This document shows positions 23,755 to 33,277 of a stretch of 64,000 nt of DNA, in pieces (the first letter of the stretch is position 1; each line of letters starts with the position of its first letter). The DNA is from Saprospiraceae bacterium (GTDB lineage: Bacteria > Bacteroidota > Bacteroidia > Chitinophagales > Saprospiraceae): the NCBI GenBank assembly GCA_016712145.1, contig JADJRO010000001.1:2046501-2110500 (forward strand), given 5' to 3'. Both the position numbers and the translations under genes were made by a program. Below the pieces are notes generated by a model. That model saw only the letters and a list, made by a program, of their open reading frames with translations, was not told the origin of the DNA and did no database searches.

Positions 23755-24690
23755 TTATTTAGCTAATGGATGATAATCACCAACCAATCCAATGGCTTGT
23801 TTATTTCGAATCTCATAAACCGTTTGAATAGAAGCTCTGGATTCCTCCAAACCAAATCCGTGACCATTCAAAATTTCCTGATATGATAATGTATGCAAAT
23901 CAGTAAATCCTTCACTAAATTCAAATTCCGAACCATTAATTTCTAAACAACGATAGGTTTTCTTTCCGCTTGCACGAATAGAATCTGGCAAGGCATTTTC
24001 ATTGATACTTAAAAAATAACGAACATGTGCACGCTCGTATTCTATCATTCCAGCCACCCGGTCTTCCGTTATTAGATGGACTATATTCTGTTTGACTTCA
24101 CCAAATAGCCAGGAAAGTAAATCATAAAAATGAACTCCAATGTTGGTCGCAATTCCACCAGATTTACTGATATCTCCTTTCCAGGACGAATGATACCACT
24201 TTCCACGGGATGTAATATAAATTAGATCTACCTGGTGCTTCTTACTAAAAACTTCGCTTAATAGTTTCGTTCTCAATTCAATTACCTTTGGGTGCACTCT
24301 TAATTGCAAGATCGTATTTACTTTCTGACCTGTTTCCAATTCCATCTCCTTTAAAGCATCTATATTCCATGGATTTAACACCAATGGTTTCTCACAGATT
24401 ACATCTGCACCCATGCGCAATCCAAAACGAATGTGCGCATCGTGCAAATAATTTGGAGAACATACAGACAAATAGTCCATCCCTTCTCCTTTGCGTTTCA
24501 ACTTATAGAGATGTCGGTCAAATCGTTCGAATTCAGTAAAAAAATCAGCTTCAGGAAAATAAGAGTCCATGATTCCAACGGAATCATTTTTATCCATAGC
24601 AGCAATCATTGTGTGTCCAGTTTCCTTGACGGCCTTCATGTGTCTGGGTGCAACGTAACCACCGGCACCGATCAATGCAAATCGTTTCAT
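23755..24690 (-). CDS. wlbA: UDP-N-acetyl-glucosaminuronate 3-dehydrogenase (WlbA/WbpB)
   Basis: 311 aa, Gfo/Idh/MocA family. FALIGAGGYVAPRHMKAVKE, LSVCSPNYLHDAHIRFGLRM, DVICEKPL and LIYITSRGKWYHSSWKGDISKSG with ATNIGVHFYDLLSWLFGE closely follow Bordetella pertussis WlbA as I remember it. The enzyme oxidises C3 of UDP-GlcNAcA with tightly bound NAD that is regenerated using 2-oxoglutarate. The product is aminated by the WlbC-type enzyme encoded three genes upstream. ATGA overlap with wlbB. Confidence 0.93.
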   Translation of the reverse strand: MKRFALIGAGGYVAPRHMKAVKETGHTMIAAMDKNDSVGIMDSYFPEADFFTEFERFDRHLYKLKRKGEGMDYLSVCSPNYLHDAHIRFGLRMGADVICEKPLVLNPWNIDALKEMELETGQKVNTILQLRVHPKVIELRTKLLSEVFSKKHQVDLIYITSRGKWYHSSWKGDISKSGGIATNIGVHFYDLLSWLFGEVKQNIVHLITEDRVAGMIEYERAHVRYFLSINENALPDSIRASGKKTYRCLEINGSEFEFSEGFTDLHTLSYQEILNGHGFGLEESRASIQTVYEIRNKQAIGLVGDYHPLAK

Positions 24691-25262
24691 GATAATTTTA
24701 TAACTTTTCGGTCTTCTAATTTATAGCGCTCTCCTGATTCCGGACAAACAGCAAATCCATCATTATCAAAATTTAATTTATGACCATATGAACTCATCCA
24801 TCCCGTTTGTCTCGCAGGATTTCCAATCACCAGTGCATAATCGGGTACTTCTTTGGTTACTACTGCGCCCGCTCCGATAAATGCATATTCACCTATATCG
24901 TTTCCACATACTATGGTTGCATTTGCACCAATAGATGCCCCGCGCTTAACCCGTGTTTTTAAATATTGATCCCTCCGGTTTACAGCCGACCTTGGATTAA
25001 TCACATTTGTGAAAACCATAGAAGGTCCTAAAAAAACATCCTCTTCACAAATCACACCGGTATATATTGAAACATTGTTTTGCACTTTAACATTTTGACC
25101 CAATTCGACACCTGGCGAAATCACTACATTCTGACCCAGGTTGCAATTTTTTCCAATGATACAATTGGACATAATATGCGAAAAATGCCAGATCTTAGTT
25201 CCATCACCTATTGTACAATCTGCGTCAATCACTGCAGTTGGGTGCGCATAATAGCCCTCCAT
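24687..25262 (-). CDS. wlbB: UDP-GlcNAc3NA N-acetyltransferase (WlbB/WbpD), left-handed beta-helix
   Basis: 191 aa. Hexapeptide repeats run through about residues 8-150 (AVIDADCTIGDGTKIWHFSH, CNLGQNVVISPGVELGQNVK, ATIVCGNDIGEYAFIGAGAV), forming a trimeric left-handed beta-helix. RSAVNRRDQYLKTRVKRGASIG and VPDYALVIGNPARQTGWMS are typical of WlbB/WbpD. It acetylates the 3-amino group of UDP-GlcNAc3NA with acetyl-CoA. It sits between wlbA (4-bp overlap) and wlbC (3-bp gap). Confidence 0.93.
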   Translation of the reverse strand: MEGYYAHPTAVIDADCTIGDGTKIWHFSHIMSNCIIGKNCNLGQNVVISPGVELGQNVKVQNNVSIYTGVICEEDVFLGPSMVFTNVINPRSAVNRRDQYLKTRVKRGASIGANATIVCGNDIGEYAFIGAGAVVTKEVPDYALVIGNPARQTGWMSSYGHKLNFDNDGFAVCPESGERYKLEDRKVIKLS

Positions 25263-25265
25263 AAT

Positions 25266-26396
25266 TTAAGAAGTTAAAAATGTTTTGACGTGATTAATTA
25301 TATAATCAAGCATTTCGTTATTCAATTCAGTATGCATGGGTAACGAGAGGACTTCTTTGCATAATACTTCTGTGACTTCTAATTGGTTTACATTTCCTTT
25401 AAAGGCTTTATATGCCTTTTGTTCATACAGTGGTACGGGATAATAAATTGCATTGGGAATTTGAATTGAATCCAAATACGCTTTTAATGCATCCCGCTTT
25501 CCATTGGTGATTCGCAACGTATACTGATGAAATACGTGACTTGAATGCTTTGCTCGATATGGTGTTAGTACCATCGGAAGTTCTTTAAATGCAGCATCAT
25601 AATAATCTGCAACAGCAATTCGGGCATTTGCATAGGAATTCAAATATTTTAATTTTACATTGAGGATGGCTGCCTGAATGGCATCTAATCTTGAATTCAC
25701 ACCTACGACATCATGATAATACCGAACAGAACCCTGGCCATGATTGGCTATCATCCGAATTTGTTCTGCCAATGCGTCATCATTGGTAAACATCGCACCC
25801 CCATCACCATAACATCCAAGATTTTTTGATGGAAAAAAAGAAGTGCAACCAATATGTCCAATGGTTCCTGTTTTCTGTGTCGTTCCGTTTTGGCTAAAAT
25901 AATCAGAACCTATAGCTTGTGCATTGTCCTCAACAACATACAAGTTATGCTCCTTAGCGATGGCCATAATTTCTTCCATTTGTGAGGACTGACCAAACAA
26001 ATGAACTGGCACAATGGCTTTGGTTTTAGGTCCTATATTTTTTTTGATTTCATCCAGGTTGATGTTAAAATCATTTAAATTCACATCCACCATGACTGGA
26101 ACCAATCGCAACAATGCAATAACTTCTGCAGTTGCCACATAAGTAAATGCCGGGAGTATCACTTCATCTCCAGGCTGCAGACCGAGTGCCATCAATGCAA
26201 TTTGCAAAGCATCCGTTCCATTTGCACAAGGAATCACATGTTTTACTCCTAAATAATTTTCTAAATTCGTTCTAAAAGCATTTACTACCGGTCCACCAAT
26301 AAATATACTTGAATTTAAAACTTCCTGAATGGAAGCATCTATTTCCGGTTTGATCTTAGCATACTGCGTTCCTAAATCTACCATGTGCAATTTCAT
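25266..26396 (-). CDS. wlbC: DegT/DnrJ sugar aminotransferase (WlbC/WbpE)
   Basis: 376 aa, PLP-dependent. VDLGTQYAKIKPEIDASIQ, PCANGTDALQIALMALG and EVILPAFTYVATAEVIALL occur in the first half, and the PLP lysine lies in GCTSFFPSKNLGCYGDGGAM. It transfers an amino group, normally from glutamate, to the 3-keto UDP-GlcNAcA. Glutamate becomes 2-oxoglutarate, which the WlbA step can consume. With WlbA and WlbB the route to UDP-GlcNAc3NAcA is complete. Confidence 0.93.
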   Translation of the reverse strand: MKLHMVDLGTQYAKIKPEIDASIQEVLNSSIFIGGPVVNAFRTNLENYLGVKHVIPCANGTDALQIALMALGLQPGDEVILPAFTYVATAEVIALLRLVPVMVDVNLNDFNINLDEIKKNIGPKTKAIVPVHLFGQSSQMEEIMAIAKEHNLYVVEDNAQAIGSDYFSQNGTTQKTGTIGHIGCTSFFPSKNLGCYGDGGAMFTNDDALAEQIRMIANHGQGSVRYYHDVVGVNSRLDAIQAAILNVKLKYLNSYANARIAVADYYDAAFKELPMVLTPYRAKHSSHVFHQYTLRITNGKRDALKAYLDSIQIPNAIYYPVPLYEQKAYKAFKGNVNQLEVTEVLCKEVLSLPMHTELNNEMLDYIINHVKTFLTS

Positions 26397-26423
26397 ACAA
26401 TCGAATATTTTATTGATTAAATA

Positions 26424-27728
26424 TTAATGTCTTCCAATACTATAATAATTAAAACCCAACTCCGCCATTTTACTGTGTTCAAAAACATTTCGGCCATCAA
26501 AAATGACAGGCAATTTCATCCCATTTTTCATTTTATCAAAATCCGGTGATCTAAAAACATTCCATTCAGTAACCAAAGCCAATGCATCCGCATCCTGAAT
26601 GGCTTCATACATATCTTTTGCATAATGTATTTGCTCTCCAAACACTTGTTTTACATGATGGGTCGCTTCCGGATCGTATACGCTGATACTAGCACCGGCT
26701 GCTAACAAATCACTTATAATTTCTAATGCAGGGGCTTCCCGAATGTCATCGGTATTGGGTTTAAATGCCAATCCCCAGAAGGCAATTTTTCTGCCTTTCA
26801 AATGATTTTCAAAATGATTTATTATTTTATTGCTAAGAATTTTCTTTTGTGATTTATTTACATCCATGACAGCTTTTAAAATCCTGAATGCATATTGATG
26901 TTGTTCAGCTGTTTGATGCAATGCCGTCACATCTTTTGGAAAACAAGATCCACCATATCCAACTCCCGGAAATAAAAATCGTTTCCCAATTCGATTGTCA
27001 CTGCCCATGCCCATGCGCACCATATCGACATTAGCACCGGTTTGTTCGCATAGATTGGCAATTTCATTCATAAAACTGATACGCGTTGCTAAATAGGCAT
27101 TGGCAGCATATTTGGTCAATTCTGCACTTCGTAAATCCATGTGATAAATAGGATTTCCTTGTCGGACAAACGGTTCATACAATTCCGTCATCTTATCTCT
27201 GGCTTTGGCTGAACTGCTACCAATTACAACTCGATCCGGTTTCATAAAATCTTCTACAGCGACTCCCTCCCTTAAAAATTCAGGGTTTGAAACGACATCA
27301 AAGAGCTTTCGATCCAATTGAGTTGACAATAATTCGATCACTTGTTCTGCTGTCCCAACCGGAACGGTACTTTTATTAACAAGTACTGTATATTTTGTGA
27401 TAAGTTTTGCGATGTCCGAACTCGCTTGCAACACATAACTTAAATCTGCAGCTCCATCTTCTCCCTGAGGAGTGGGGAGCGCCAAAAAAAGGATCTCTGC
27501 ATGTTGTACAGCTTCCTGGAGACTTGTGGTAAATTTCAATCGACCCTCTTCCGCATTTCGCTCAAATAAAGTTTCCAGACCGGGTTCAAAAATTGGAATT
27601 TTTCCATTTTTTAAGTCTTCAACTTTTTTGGCATTTATATCTACACAAATCACTTGATTTCCTGTTTCCGAAAAACAAGTACCTGTAACCAATCCTACAT
27701 AGCCTGTACCAATTATGCTGATATTCAT
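26424..27728 (-). CDS. ugd: UDP-glucose 6-dehydrogenase family
   Basis: 434 aa. NISIIGTGYVGLVTGTCFSE is the NAD-binding N-terminus; SNPEFLREGVAVEDFMKPDRV is characteristic of the Ugd branch, and the catalytic Cys is in FPGVGYGGSCFPKDV. FWGLAFKPNTDDIREAPAL lies in the C-terminal domain. It oxidises UDP-glucose to UDP-glucuronate in two NAD steps. It is the second of two nucleotide-sugar dehydrogenases in the operon, so glucuronate or its derivative may also be a polymer component. Confidence 0.93.
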   Translation of the reverse strand: MNISIIGTGYVGLVTGTCFSETGNQVICVDINAKKVEDLKNGKIPIFEPGLETLFERNAEEGRLKFTTSLQEAVQHAEILFLALPTPQGEDGAADLSYVLQASSDIAKLITKYTVLVNKSTVPVGTAEQVIELLSTQLDRKLFDVVSNPEFLREGVAVEDFMKPDRVVIGSSSAKARDKMTELYEPFVRQGNPIYHMDLRSAELTKYAANAYLATRISFMNEIANLCEQTGANVDMVRMGMGSDNRIGKRFLFPGVGYGGSCFPKDVTALHQTAEQHQYAFRILKAVMDVNKSQKKILSNKIINHFENHLKGRKIAFWGLAFKPNTDDIREAPALEIISDLLAAGASISVYDPEATHHVKQVFGEQIHYAKDMYEAIQDADALALVTEWNVFRSPDFDKMKNGMKLPVIFDGRNVFEHSKMAELGFNYYSIGRH

Positions 27729-27740
27729 TTTAATGGTTTA

Positions 27741-29030
27741 TTATAATCTCCAATAGGTCATCCCATTTCCAGGGTTTGGGTAGAGCCCTTTCAAGTCAAC
27801 TAAAACTGGATCCGGTTTCATCAGATTTTTAAAAAAACTCATATCAAGATTTTTGTAATCCTGATGAGCAACTGCTACTACAACCGCATCATAATCTGTA
27901 TCAGGCGTTTTCTTAATTTCTATGCCATACTCATGTTTCACTTCGTTTGGATCAGCATAGGGATCATTTACATCTACCTGTACAGAGTATCCGCGCAATT
28001 CATCATACAAATCGGCTACTTTTGAATTCCGAATGTCTGATACATTTTCTTTAAATGTAATGCCACTGATCAGTACTTTGCAATTGCTTGGATTTTTACC
28101 CTTTCCTATTAAAAGTTGAACCAATTTTTTTGCAATAAATGCCGGCATCCGGTCATTGATTCTACGTCCACTTAAAATAACTTCCGGATCATAACCCAGT
28201 TGTTTTGATTTATGTAAAAGATAATATGGATCCACTCCAATACAATGACCCCCAACCAATCCAGGAGAAAATTTCAGAAAATTCCATTTGGTTCCAGCTG
28301 CTTCAAGTACTTCGTGTGTATCAATCCCCATCCGGTCAAAAATCATAGCCAGCTCATTCATAAATGAAATGTTTAAGTCGCGCTGACTGTTTTCAATAAC
28401 TTTTGCAGCTTCTGCAACTTTAATGCTTGATGCTTTATAAATTCCTGCATGAATAATCGCACCGTAGACTTTAGCAATTTCATCCAATGCTTCAGCATCA
28501 TTCCCTGATACAATTTTTAAAATGGATTCCAGTGTTCGGGTTTTATCACCCGGATTAATGCGCTCCGGAGAATATCCTATTTTAAAATTTGTTCCGCACA
28601 CCAAATTGGAACCTTCTTCTAAAAAAGGTAAACAATCTTCTTCTGTACATCCAGGATATACGGTAGATTCATAGATAACATAATCCCCTTCTTTTAAAAC
28701 CTTACCAATCGTTTTAGATGCTCCAAGTATCGGTTTTAGATCCGGTACTTTGTGTTCATCAACTGGGGTGGGTACGGCAACAATATAAAAATGAGCTTGA
28801 CGGAGAATATCCAATGAATGCGTAAATTCAATATCTGCATCTTTAAATGCATCGGTACTTAACTCCCTGGAAGGATCCATGTGTTTCTTCATCATTTCGA
28901 TCCGCTCCTCATTGATATCAAATCCAATTACCTTAAATTTCTTTGCAAAGCTCAATGCCAGAGGTAACCCTACATATCCAAGTCCTATAACTGCTAATTT
29001 TTTTTCTTTATTTAATAATTCCTGATACAT
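27741..29030 (-). CDS. UDP-N-acetylhexosamine 6-dehydrogenase (TviB/WbpO type)
   Basis: 429 aa from the ATG at 29030 (MYQELLNKEKKLAVIGLGYV), which sits 2 bp after the regulator stop; a longer frame reaches 29051 and would overlap it. VPTPVDEHKVPDL, YSPERINPGDKTRTLESILK and the active-site GLVGGHCIGVDPYYL match TviB/WbpO enzymes, which oxidise UDP-GalNAc or UDP-GlcNAc, rather than WbpA. It is the likely source of UDP-GlcNAcA for WlbA. C-terminal GITFKENVSDIRNSKV completes the family. Confidence 0.9.
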   Translation of the reverse strand: MYQELLNKEKKLAVIGLGYVGLPLALSFAKKFKVIGFDINEERIEMMKKHMDPSRELSTDAFKDADIEFTHSLDILRQAHFYIVAVPTPVDEHKVPDLKPILGASKTIGKVLKEGDYVIYESTVYPGCTEEDCLPFLEEGSNLVCGTNFKIGYSPERINPGDKTRTLESILKIVSGNDAEALDEIAKVYGAIIHAGIYKASSIKVAEAAKVIENSQRDLNISFMNELAMIFDRMGIDTHEVLEAAGTKWNFLKFSPGLVGGHCIGVDPYYLLHKSKQLGYDPEVILSGRRINDRMPAFIAKKLVQLLIGKGKNPSNCKVLISGITFKENVSDIRNSKVADLYDELRGYSVQVDVNDPYADPNEVKHEYGIEIKKTPDTDYDAVVVAVAHQDYKNLDMSFFKNLMKPDPVLVDLKGLYPNPGNGMTYWRL

Positions 29031-29032
29031 AT

Positions 29033-29569
29033 CTAAACTTTTGCTGACCACAACAATAAAGGCTCTTCATCTTTTAAAATTTTGAGCATGGCTTTATCAC
29101 TTCTATTTTCAAAAAGCAAAAAACGAATTTTGCGATGAATCAATTGTTCAACTTTGTCTACTAATTGAACTAAATATTCTTTATCTGGACGGCCTATAAT
29201 GATTAAATCGATGATCTCACTGTCTTTGCCTTTACTAAAATCACCGGTAAGGTATACTTCTTCAACTGCCCCAAGCCGCTCAATAACTTTTTCAGTAATC
29301 TGATCAATACCTAAATGTTTCAATAAGATATTGTGAATTTCATCAAATAAAGGATGACCCGTATTTGCTTTAAAGTACTTTCGATTTCCTTTGGTTTCAC
29401 TGGATAACAAGCCTGCTTTTTCAAGCCGATTTAATTCCAGTCGGATGCCATTGCTGGATTCTCCAAATTCAGATTCCAGACTTCGTAAATACGTGGTATT
29501 TCTGCTATTGAGAAAAAACTTCAATAATAGCTTAATTCTGGTTTTCGAAGAAATTAAAACCTCTATCAT
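29033..29569 (-). CDS. Winged-helix regulator with nucleotidyltransferase-like C-domain
   Basis: 178 aa. The first 80 residues form an ArsR/MarR-like winged helix (SSKTRIKLLLKFFLNSRNT, SSNGIRLELNRLEKAGLLSSE). The rest resembles an inactive minimal nucleotidyltransferase (EVYLTGDFSKGKDSEIIDLIIIG, RKIRFLLFENRSDKA). Genes of this kind recur at the head of Bacteroidota polysaccharide operons. It is the second gene after Wzz and probably controls the operon. Operator sites were not identified. Confidence 0.8.
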   Translation of the reverse strand: MIEVLISSKTRIKLLLKFFLNSRNTTYLRSLESEFGESSNGIRLELNRLEKAGLLSSETKGNRKYFKANTGHPLFDEIHNILLKHLGIDQITEKVIERLGAVEEVYLTGDFSKGKDSEIIDLIIIGRPDKEYLVQLVDKVEQLIHRKIRFLLFENRSDKAMLKILKDEEPLLLWSAKV

Positions 29570-29598
29570 ATTTGAGCAACAAAATTACTCATTCTTGA

Positions 29599-30675
29599 TT
29601 AATTTTGAATACTCTCTTTGTAGAATTTTCGAACAAAAATGAGGGCTGAAGCCAATAACATTCCATATAATACCCCTAATATCAAGGATTTAAATAAAAT
29701 TAAACGACTGACTTTCAATGGCATAATGGGCAGGTCTATGGCTTGGATAAATGGGGTTTTGTGATCTAATGCATAGGATGCAATTTCCTTGTTTTTTAAA
29801 GCCTCTCCGTAAATAAGCTGTAACATTTTAATATCCTGATCCAGAATTGTCTTGGGGACTTCTTCTTTAAGTAACCAGGCTGCACGGTAACTATCCTTCA
29901 AATCTGCCAATCCATATTGTTTATTGTGGAGGAGTTTACGGAGAGAATCTGTCTTAGAGGCCAAATCATCATAGGTCTGCTTCTGTTTTTCAATGGTTTT
30001 ATTGATGTAAAATTGGCTCATTTTGTCAAACAGTCGATTTGCCAATTCATAAGCAAGCACCTCCTCGGTACATTGGACATTGAGTTTCATGATACTTGTT
30101 TTCTCACTGACCGCTGTAGTGAGCATTGATAGAAACAAAGCATGCAATTGTTTTAAGGCAGCGTTTTCAAGTCTGGTAAATGCCTCGACTTGATGATGCT
30201 TAAACTGAAATCCTTTTAATGGGTTCTCAATGAAATAATATGCCTTGGCCCCCCATTTTCCATGTGTTTCTAATTCTTTAATCAGGTGATTTGCAATAAA
30301 ATCGGATTTCCCATATACGGTACAGGAATCAAAAAAGACTTTTTCTGCTATATTTCTAGATTTACCGAGCTCCAATATTTTTTGAAGATTTACCTCATCC
30401 CCATGCGAACCTAACAATCCGCCAAATTCACTTAAAACGGCACTGAGACCTCCGGCTTGGTTTTGATCTTCATTCAACATAAAACTAAGCTCTGCTTCAT
30501 AAATTTTTGGATTAGACCAATAAAACCAAAAACCATAAAGCAATCCTACCGCTAAAAATGCATAACACAGCTTTCGATGATTTCGCAATTCATCCAAATA
30601 GCGGCGAACATTCAAAACAAGGTCTTTAATCGTACTGTAGTCAGCTGAGGGAGCTTGTGGCTTGTTTTGATTCAT
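29599..30675 (-). CDS. Wzz-type polysaccharide chain-length/co-polymerase protein
   Basis: 358 aa. Transmembrane helices are near residues 39-56 (LCYAFLAVGLLYGFWFYW) and near the C-terminus (about 327-348, LILFKSLILGVLYGMLLASA), with a helical periplasmic domain between them (long coiled segment at IEKQKQTYDDLASKTDSLRK). This is the polysaccharide co-polymerase layout; no C-terminal tyrosine-kinase domain is fused. It is the first gene of the operon. It should set polymer chain length together with a Wzy polymerase. Confidence 0.85.
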   Translation of the reverse strand: MNQNKPQAPSADYSTIKDLVLNVRRYLDELRNHRKLCYAFLAVGLLYGFWFYWSNPKIYEAELSFMLNEDQNQAGGLSAVLSEFGGLLGSHGDEVNLQKILELGKSRNIAEKVFFDSCTVYGKSDFIANHLIKELETHGKWGAKAYYFIENPLKGFQFKHHQVEAFTRLENAALKQLHALFLSMLTTAVSEKTSIMKLNVQCTEEVLAYELANRLFDKMSQFYINKTIEKQKQTYDDLASKTDSLRKLLHNKQYGLADLKDSYRAAWLLKEEVPKTILDQDIKMLQLIYGEALKNKEIASYALDHKTPFIQAIDLPIMPLKVSRLILFKSLILGVLYGMLLASALIFVRKFYKESIQN

Positions 30676-30694
30676 GCATAGGTATATTCATATG

Positions 30695-30702
30695 CAAAAA
30701 TA
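30695..30702 (-). promoter_or_regulatory. -7 box before the polysaccharide operon
   Basis: TATTTTTG on the minus strand, 20 bp before the wzz-like start, matches TAnnTTTG. No -33 TTG at the expected distance was found, so support is moderate. All sixteen following minus-strand genes could be read from here. Confidence 0.4.
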
Positions 30703-30778
30703 GTTTAATTTGTAGAAGCCCGTAATTTATTTATGCACATTAAGTGGAACCCATTTTCAATCCAACAGCTCCTTCCAA

Positions 30779-31195
30779 TTATTCATCAGAAGATACAATG
30801 GTGCCATAGTCAATCAATAGTTCTTCCCCAACTTCAATGGCTCGAAGCGCTTCAAATTCAAGTCCGTCATCAACCGATTTAATATTGGGTTCTGTGCTGT
30901 GATTTAAAAATAGACTTAAGTCCATAGCTTTAAATCCTTTGGTTGGCACATAATAATGACTTTCATTAAAGAGACAATAGGTTTCAATTAAGTATCGGGA
31001 CGACTCTGGCAAGTCTGCAACTTCTTCAAAGCTCAATTCAGTCCATTCCCCTTCCTCTTTTGAAAAGAAATCCCTGCAACCCTTTGGAATGGGTTTGATT
31101 GCAAAGACACCGATGCCATGTATTGTAGATGGTAAAATGCGAACATAGGTTTGAAATTGCAATTCTTTTAATAATTCCAGTTTCTTTTCTGACAT
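30779..31195 (-). CDS. SET-domain protein (putative lysine methyltransferase)
   Basis: 138 aa, essentially one SET domain. RILPSTIHGIGVFAIKPIPKG is the N-terminal SET motif, SLFLNHSTEPNIKS the NHSxxPN pseudoknot motif, and ALRAIEVGEELLIDYG the C-terminal catalytic Tyr-containing motif. SAM-dependent protein-lysine methylation is expected; bacterial substrates are unknown. It lacks pre-/post-SET cysteines. It stands between the wzz promoter and the TPR lipoprotein and is probably monocistronic. Confidence 0.88.
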   Translation of the reverse strand: MSEKKLELLKELQFQTYVRILPSTIHGIGVFAIKPIPKGCRDFFSKEEGEWTELSFEEVADLPESSRYLIETYCLFNESHYYVPTKGFKAMDLSLFLNHSTEPNIKSVDDGLEFEALRAIEVGEELLIDYGTIVSSDE

Positions 31196-31248
31196 CCTGC
31201 AAGTTTACAAATAAGAATTGAACGAAAAATTAAAATCCGCTGATTCGA

Positions 31249-31271
31249 TGATTTTATCAATTATAAAATCA
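31249..31271. terminator. Weak AT-rich hairpin downstream of the TPR lipoprotein
   Basis: TGATTTTAT and ATAAAATCA form a 9-bp stem with a CAATT loop, 66 bp past the TPR lipoprotein stop and before the SET gene. AT-rich, without a clear U-tract, so only a possible terminator. Confidence 0.25.
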
Positions 31272-31336
31272 GATATGTACTCCAGTTATCGAGATTTATA
31301 AAAAATGATTTACTTAGAGCTCAATATTGTGTTCCC

Positions 31337-33052
31337 TTATTTTATTCTGGAACCCGTTAATTGAGTATCAGAATTTGCCCAAACAATTTTTAATTGTTCC
31401 TCAACTTGATGCAAGGATTTTAAATCTTTTTTAAGTTTATATGCATTTTTCAACCCATGCAATGCCCAGCCATTTTTAGGCCACCAGCTTAAATCTTTAT
31501 TATACACTTCAATTGCCTCATCAATCGTTCCGGATTCAATTAGCACTGCGCCCAGATGATGTCGAATTGAAAAAAACCAATCGGGTGGTTCATTATAATT
31601 TAAAGCATCTTCAAGTACTACTGCTTCTTTCAACAGCGCAATGCTTTCATCAAATTTATTTTCAGTTGAAAAGAATTCAGCGCGCAATACTTTTTCTGCT
31701 ATTTGCACAATCGTTTGAACAGAATTTATATACCAAATTGTAATTTCTTTCAAGCTGCTATCATTTGCAAATTTTGTTAAGCTTTCCAATTCTATTTTAG
31801 CATTTAATAAGTCTTTCTTTGCCAAATATGCAAATCCTCTAGCATAATGCCGAATGGCCTCTGGATATTTTAAATCTTTGTTTTCATTTTCCATTTGCAG
31901 AATTTCGTTCCATTGCCCAAATTTGATTTTTACAAAATAAGGGATTACATAATAATGTTGTAAGGTGCCCCAAACCGGATCCTTCATTAATTCGCGATCT
32001 GCATGATCACTTACTTTTTGTGCAGCTTTTGTTGCCCATTCCTTATTTCCCTCCATGGTTGCTGTTGCTGCTAAAAAATGATAATTGTGGGGATAGTATC
32101 CCAATGGATAAACTCCCTGTGCATGACATGCACTCACATATTGGCTATCAATCTCAACTGCCCTGATATTTGCAATAGATCCCAAATGATAATCTCCTGT
32201 TCTAATATAAATATGAGACGGCATATGTACCAGATGTCCTGCATTGGGAACTAAACCATCATCAAATAACTGTGCACTTTTTAAACCACGTTGTGGATTA
32301 TATGAAGCTTCCACGGCATGGATATAAAAATGATTAAGGCCCGGATGTTTTGGGTATTTTTTTAAAAGTCTTTCAAGAATTTCAATAATTTCAGGAGTCC
32401 ACTCTTTTGGGTTTCCTTGTTTATCCCATAAATCCCAAGGATGTAAATCCATGATAGACTCCGCATACAAAGCTGCAATTTCAGGGTCATCTGGATAGTT
32501 GGTATAAACTGTTTTCATCCGGGCTGAATACATACTATCTAAAGTAGTTCGCACTTCAGGAACTTCTTTTGTATACCGACTTGATAAAGCCCATATAAGA
32601 TCCTTCTCTCTTTGAGTGCCATTGATAACCAGGCTCAAAGCCTGTTGAACTGCTAAATAAGCACGCTGGTAATTATCGGGTTCCATGCCTCCATTGTAAT
32701 TTGGACCCAAGACATAGGCAAATCCCCAGTAGCACATGGCACAAGTACTGTCAATTTTACTTGCATAGTAAAATGACCGGGCTGCCTCAGCATGGTTAAA
32801 TGCATACGATAAGATAAGTCCCTGATCAAAATACTTCTGTGCTTCCGGAATGTTCGTTTGAATTGGATAATGCAAAGAACCAAGTCCTTCAAATAATGGG
32901 GCCGTATTATTTTCAAGATACCATGCTGCATCCGTTGTTTTGGCAGCACACAAGACCGGTCTATTCAAATCATTAACTGGCAAGGCTTCCTTTTGATTAC
33001 TCTTACATGCCAATAAAAGAAGAACAATGTAAATAAGCTTAGGACTCATCAT
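31337..33052 (-). CDS. Large tetratricopeptide-repeat lipoprotein
   Basis: 572 aa from the ATG at 33052 (MMSPKLIYIVLLLLACKSNQ), giving a lipobox LLLAC with lipidated Cys about residue 16. The frame extends a further 33 residues upstream, but that would bury the signal. The mature protein has multiple TPR-like helical pairs (AQKYFDQGLILSYAFNHAEAARSFYYAS, NHFYIHAVEASYNPQRGLKSAQLF, LLNAKIELESLTKF). It also contains HMPSHIYIRTGDYHLGS and HYYVIPYFVKIKFGQWNEIL, features of a conserved uncharacterised family. Probably anchored to the outer or inner membrane facing the periplasm. Confidence 0.8.
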   Translation of the reverse strand: MMSPKLIYIVLLLLACKSNQKEALPVNDLNRPVLCAAKTTDAAWYLENNTAPLFEGLGSLHYPIQTNIPEAQKYFDQGLILSYAFNHAEAARSFYYASKIDSTCAMCYWGFAYVLGPNYNGGMEPDNYQRAYLAVQQALSLVINGTQREKDLIWALSSRYTKEVPEVRTTLDSMYSARMKTVYTNYPDDPEIAALYAESIMDLHPWDLWDKQGNPKEWTPEIIEILERLLKKYPKHPGLNHFYIHAVEASYNPQRGLKSAQLFDDGLVPNAGHLVHMPSHIYIRTGDYHLGSIANIRAVEIDSQYVSACHAQGVYPLGYYPHNYHFLAATATMEGNKEWATKAAQKVSDHADRELMKDPVWGTLQHYYVIPYFVKIKFGQWNEILQMENENKDLKYPEAIRHYARGFAYLAKKDLLNAKIELESLTKFANDSSLKEITIWYINSVQTIVQIAEKVLRAEFFSTENKFDESIALLKEAVVLEDALNYNEPPDWFFSIRHHLGAVLIESGTIDEAIEVYNKDLSWWPKNGWALHGLKNAYKLKKDLKSLHQVEEQLKIVWANSDTQLTGSRIK

Positions 33053-33277
33053 TTTTTTTGTTAAAAATACAGCCTTTCCCAAAATTGAACATACCATAAA
33101 TATGTGATTATTTGACATTTTTTTAAATGCAACAAAGATAATGATTGGCATACCATAAGATTTTTTTCTATTCTAAAATCCAATTTCCATTTCATTGCGT
33201 AAATACCTTCAATTTAAACCAACATTTAAAATGAACTATTTAAAACTTAATATTTCTAATAAATTTAAAACAAAAAG

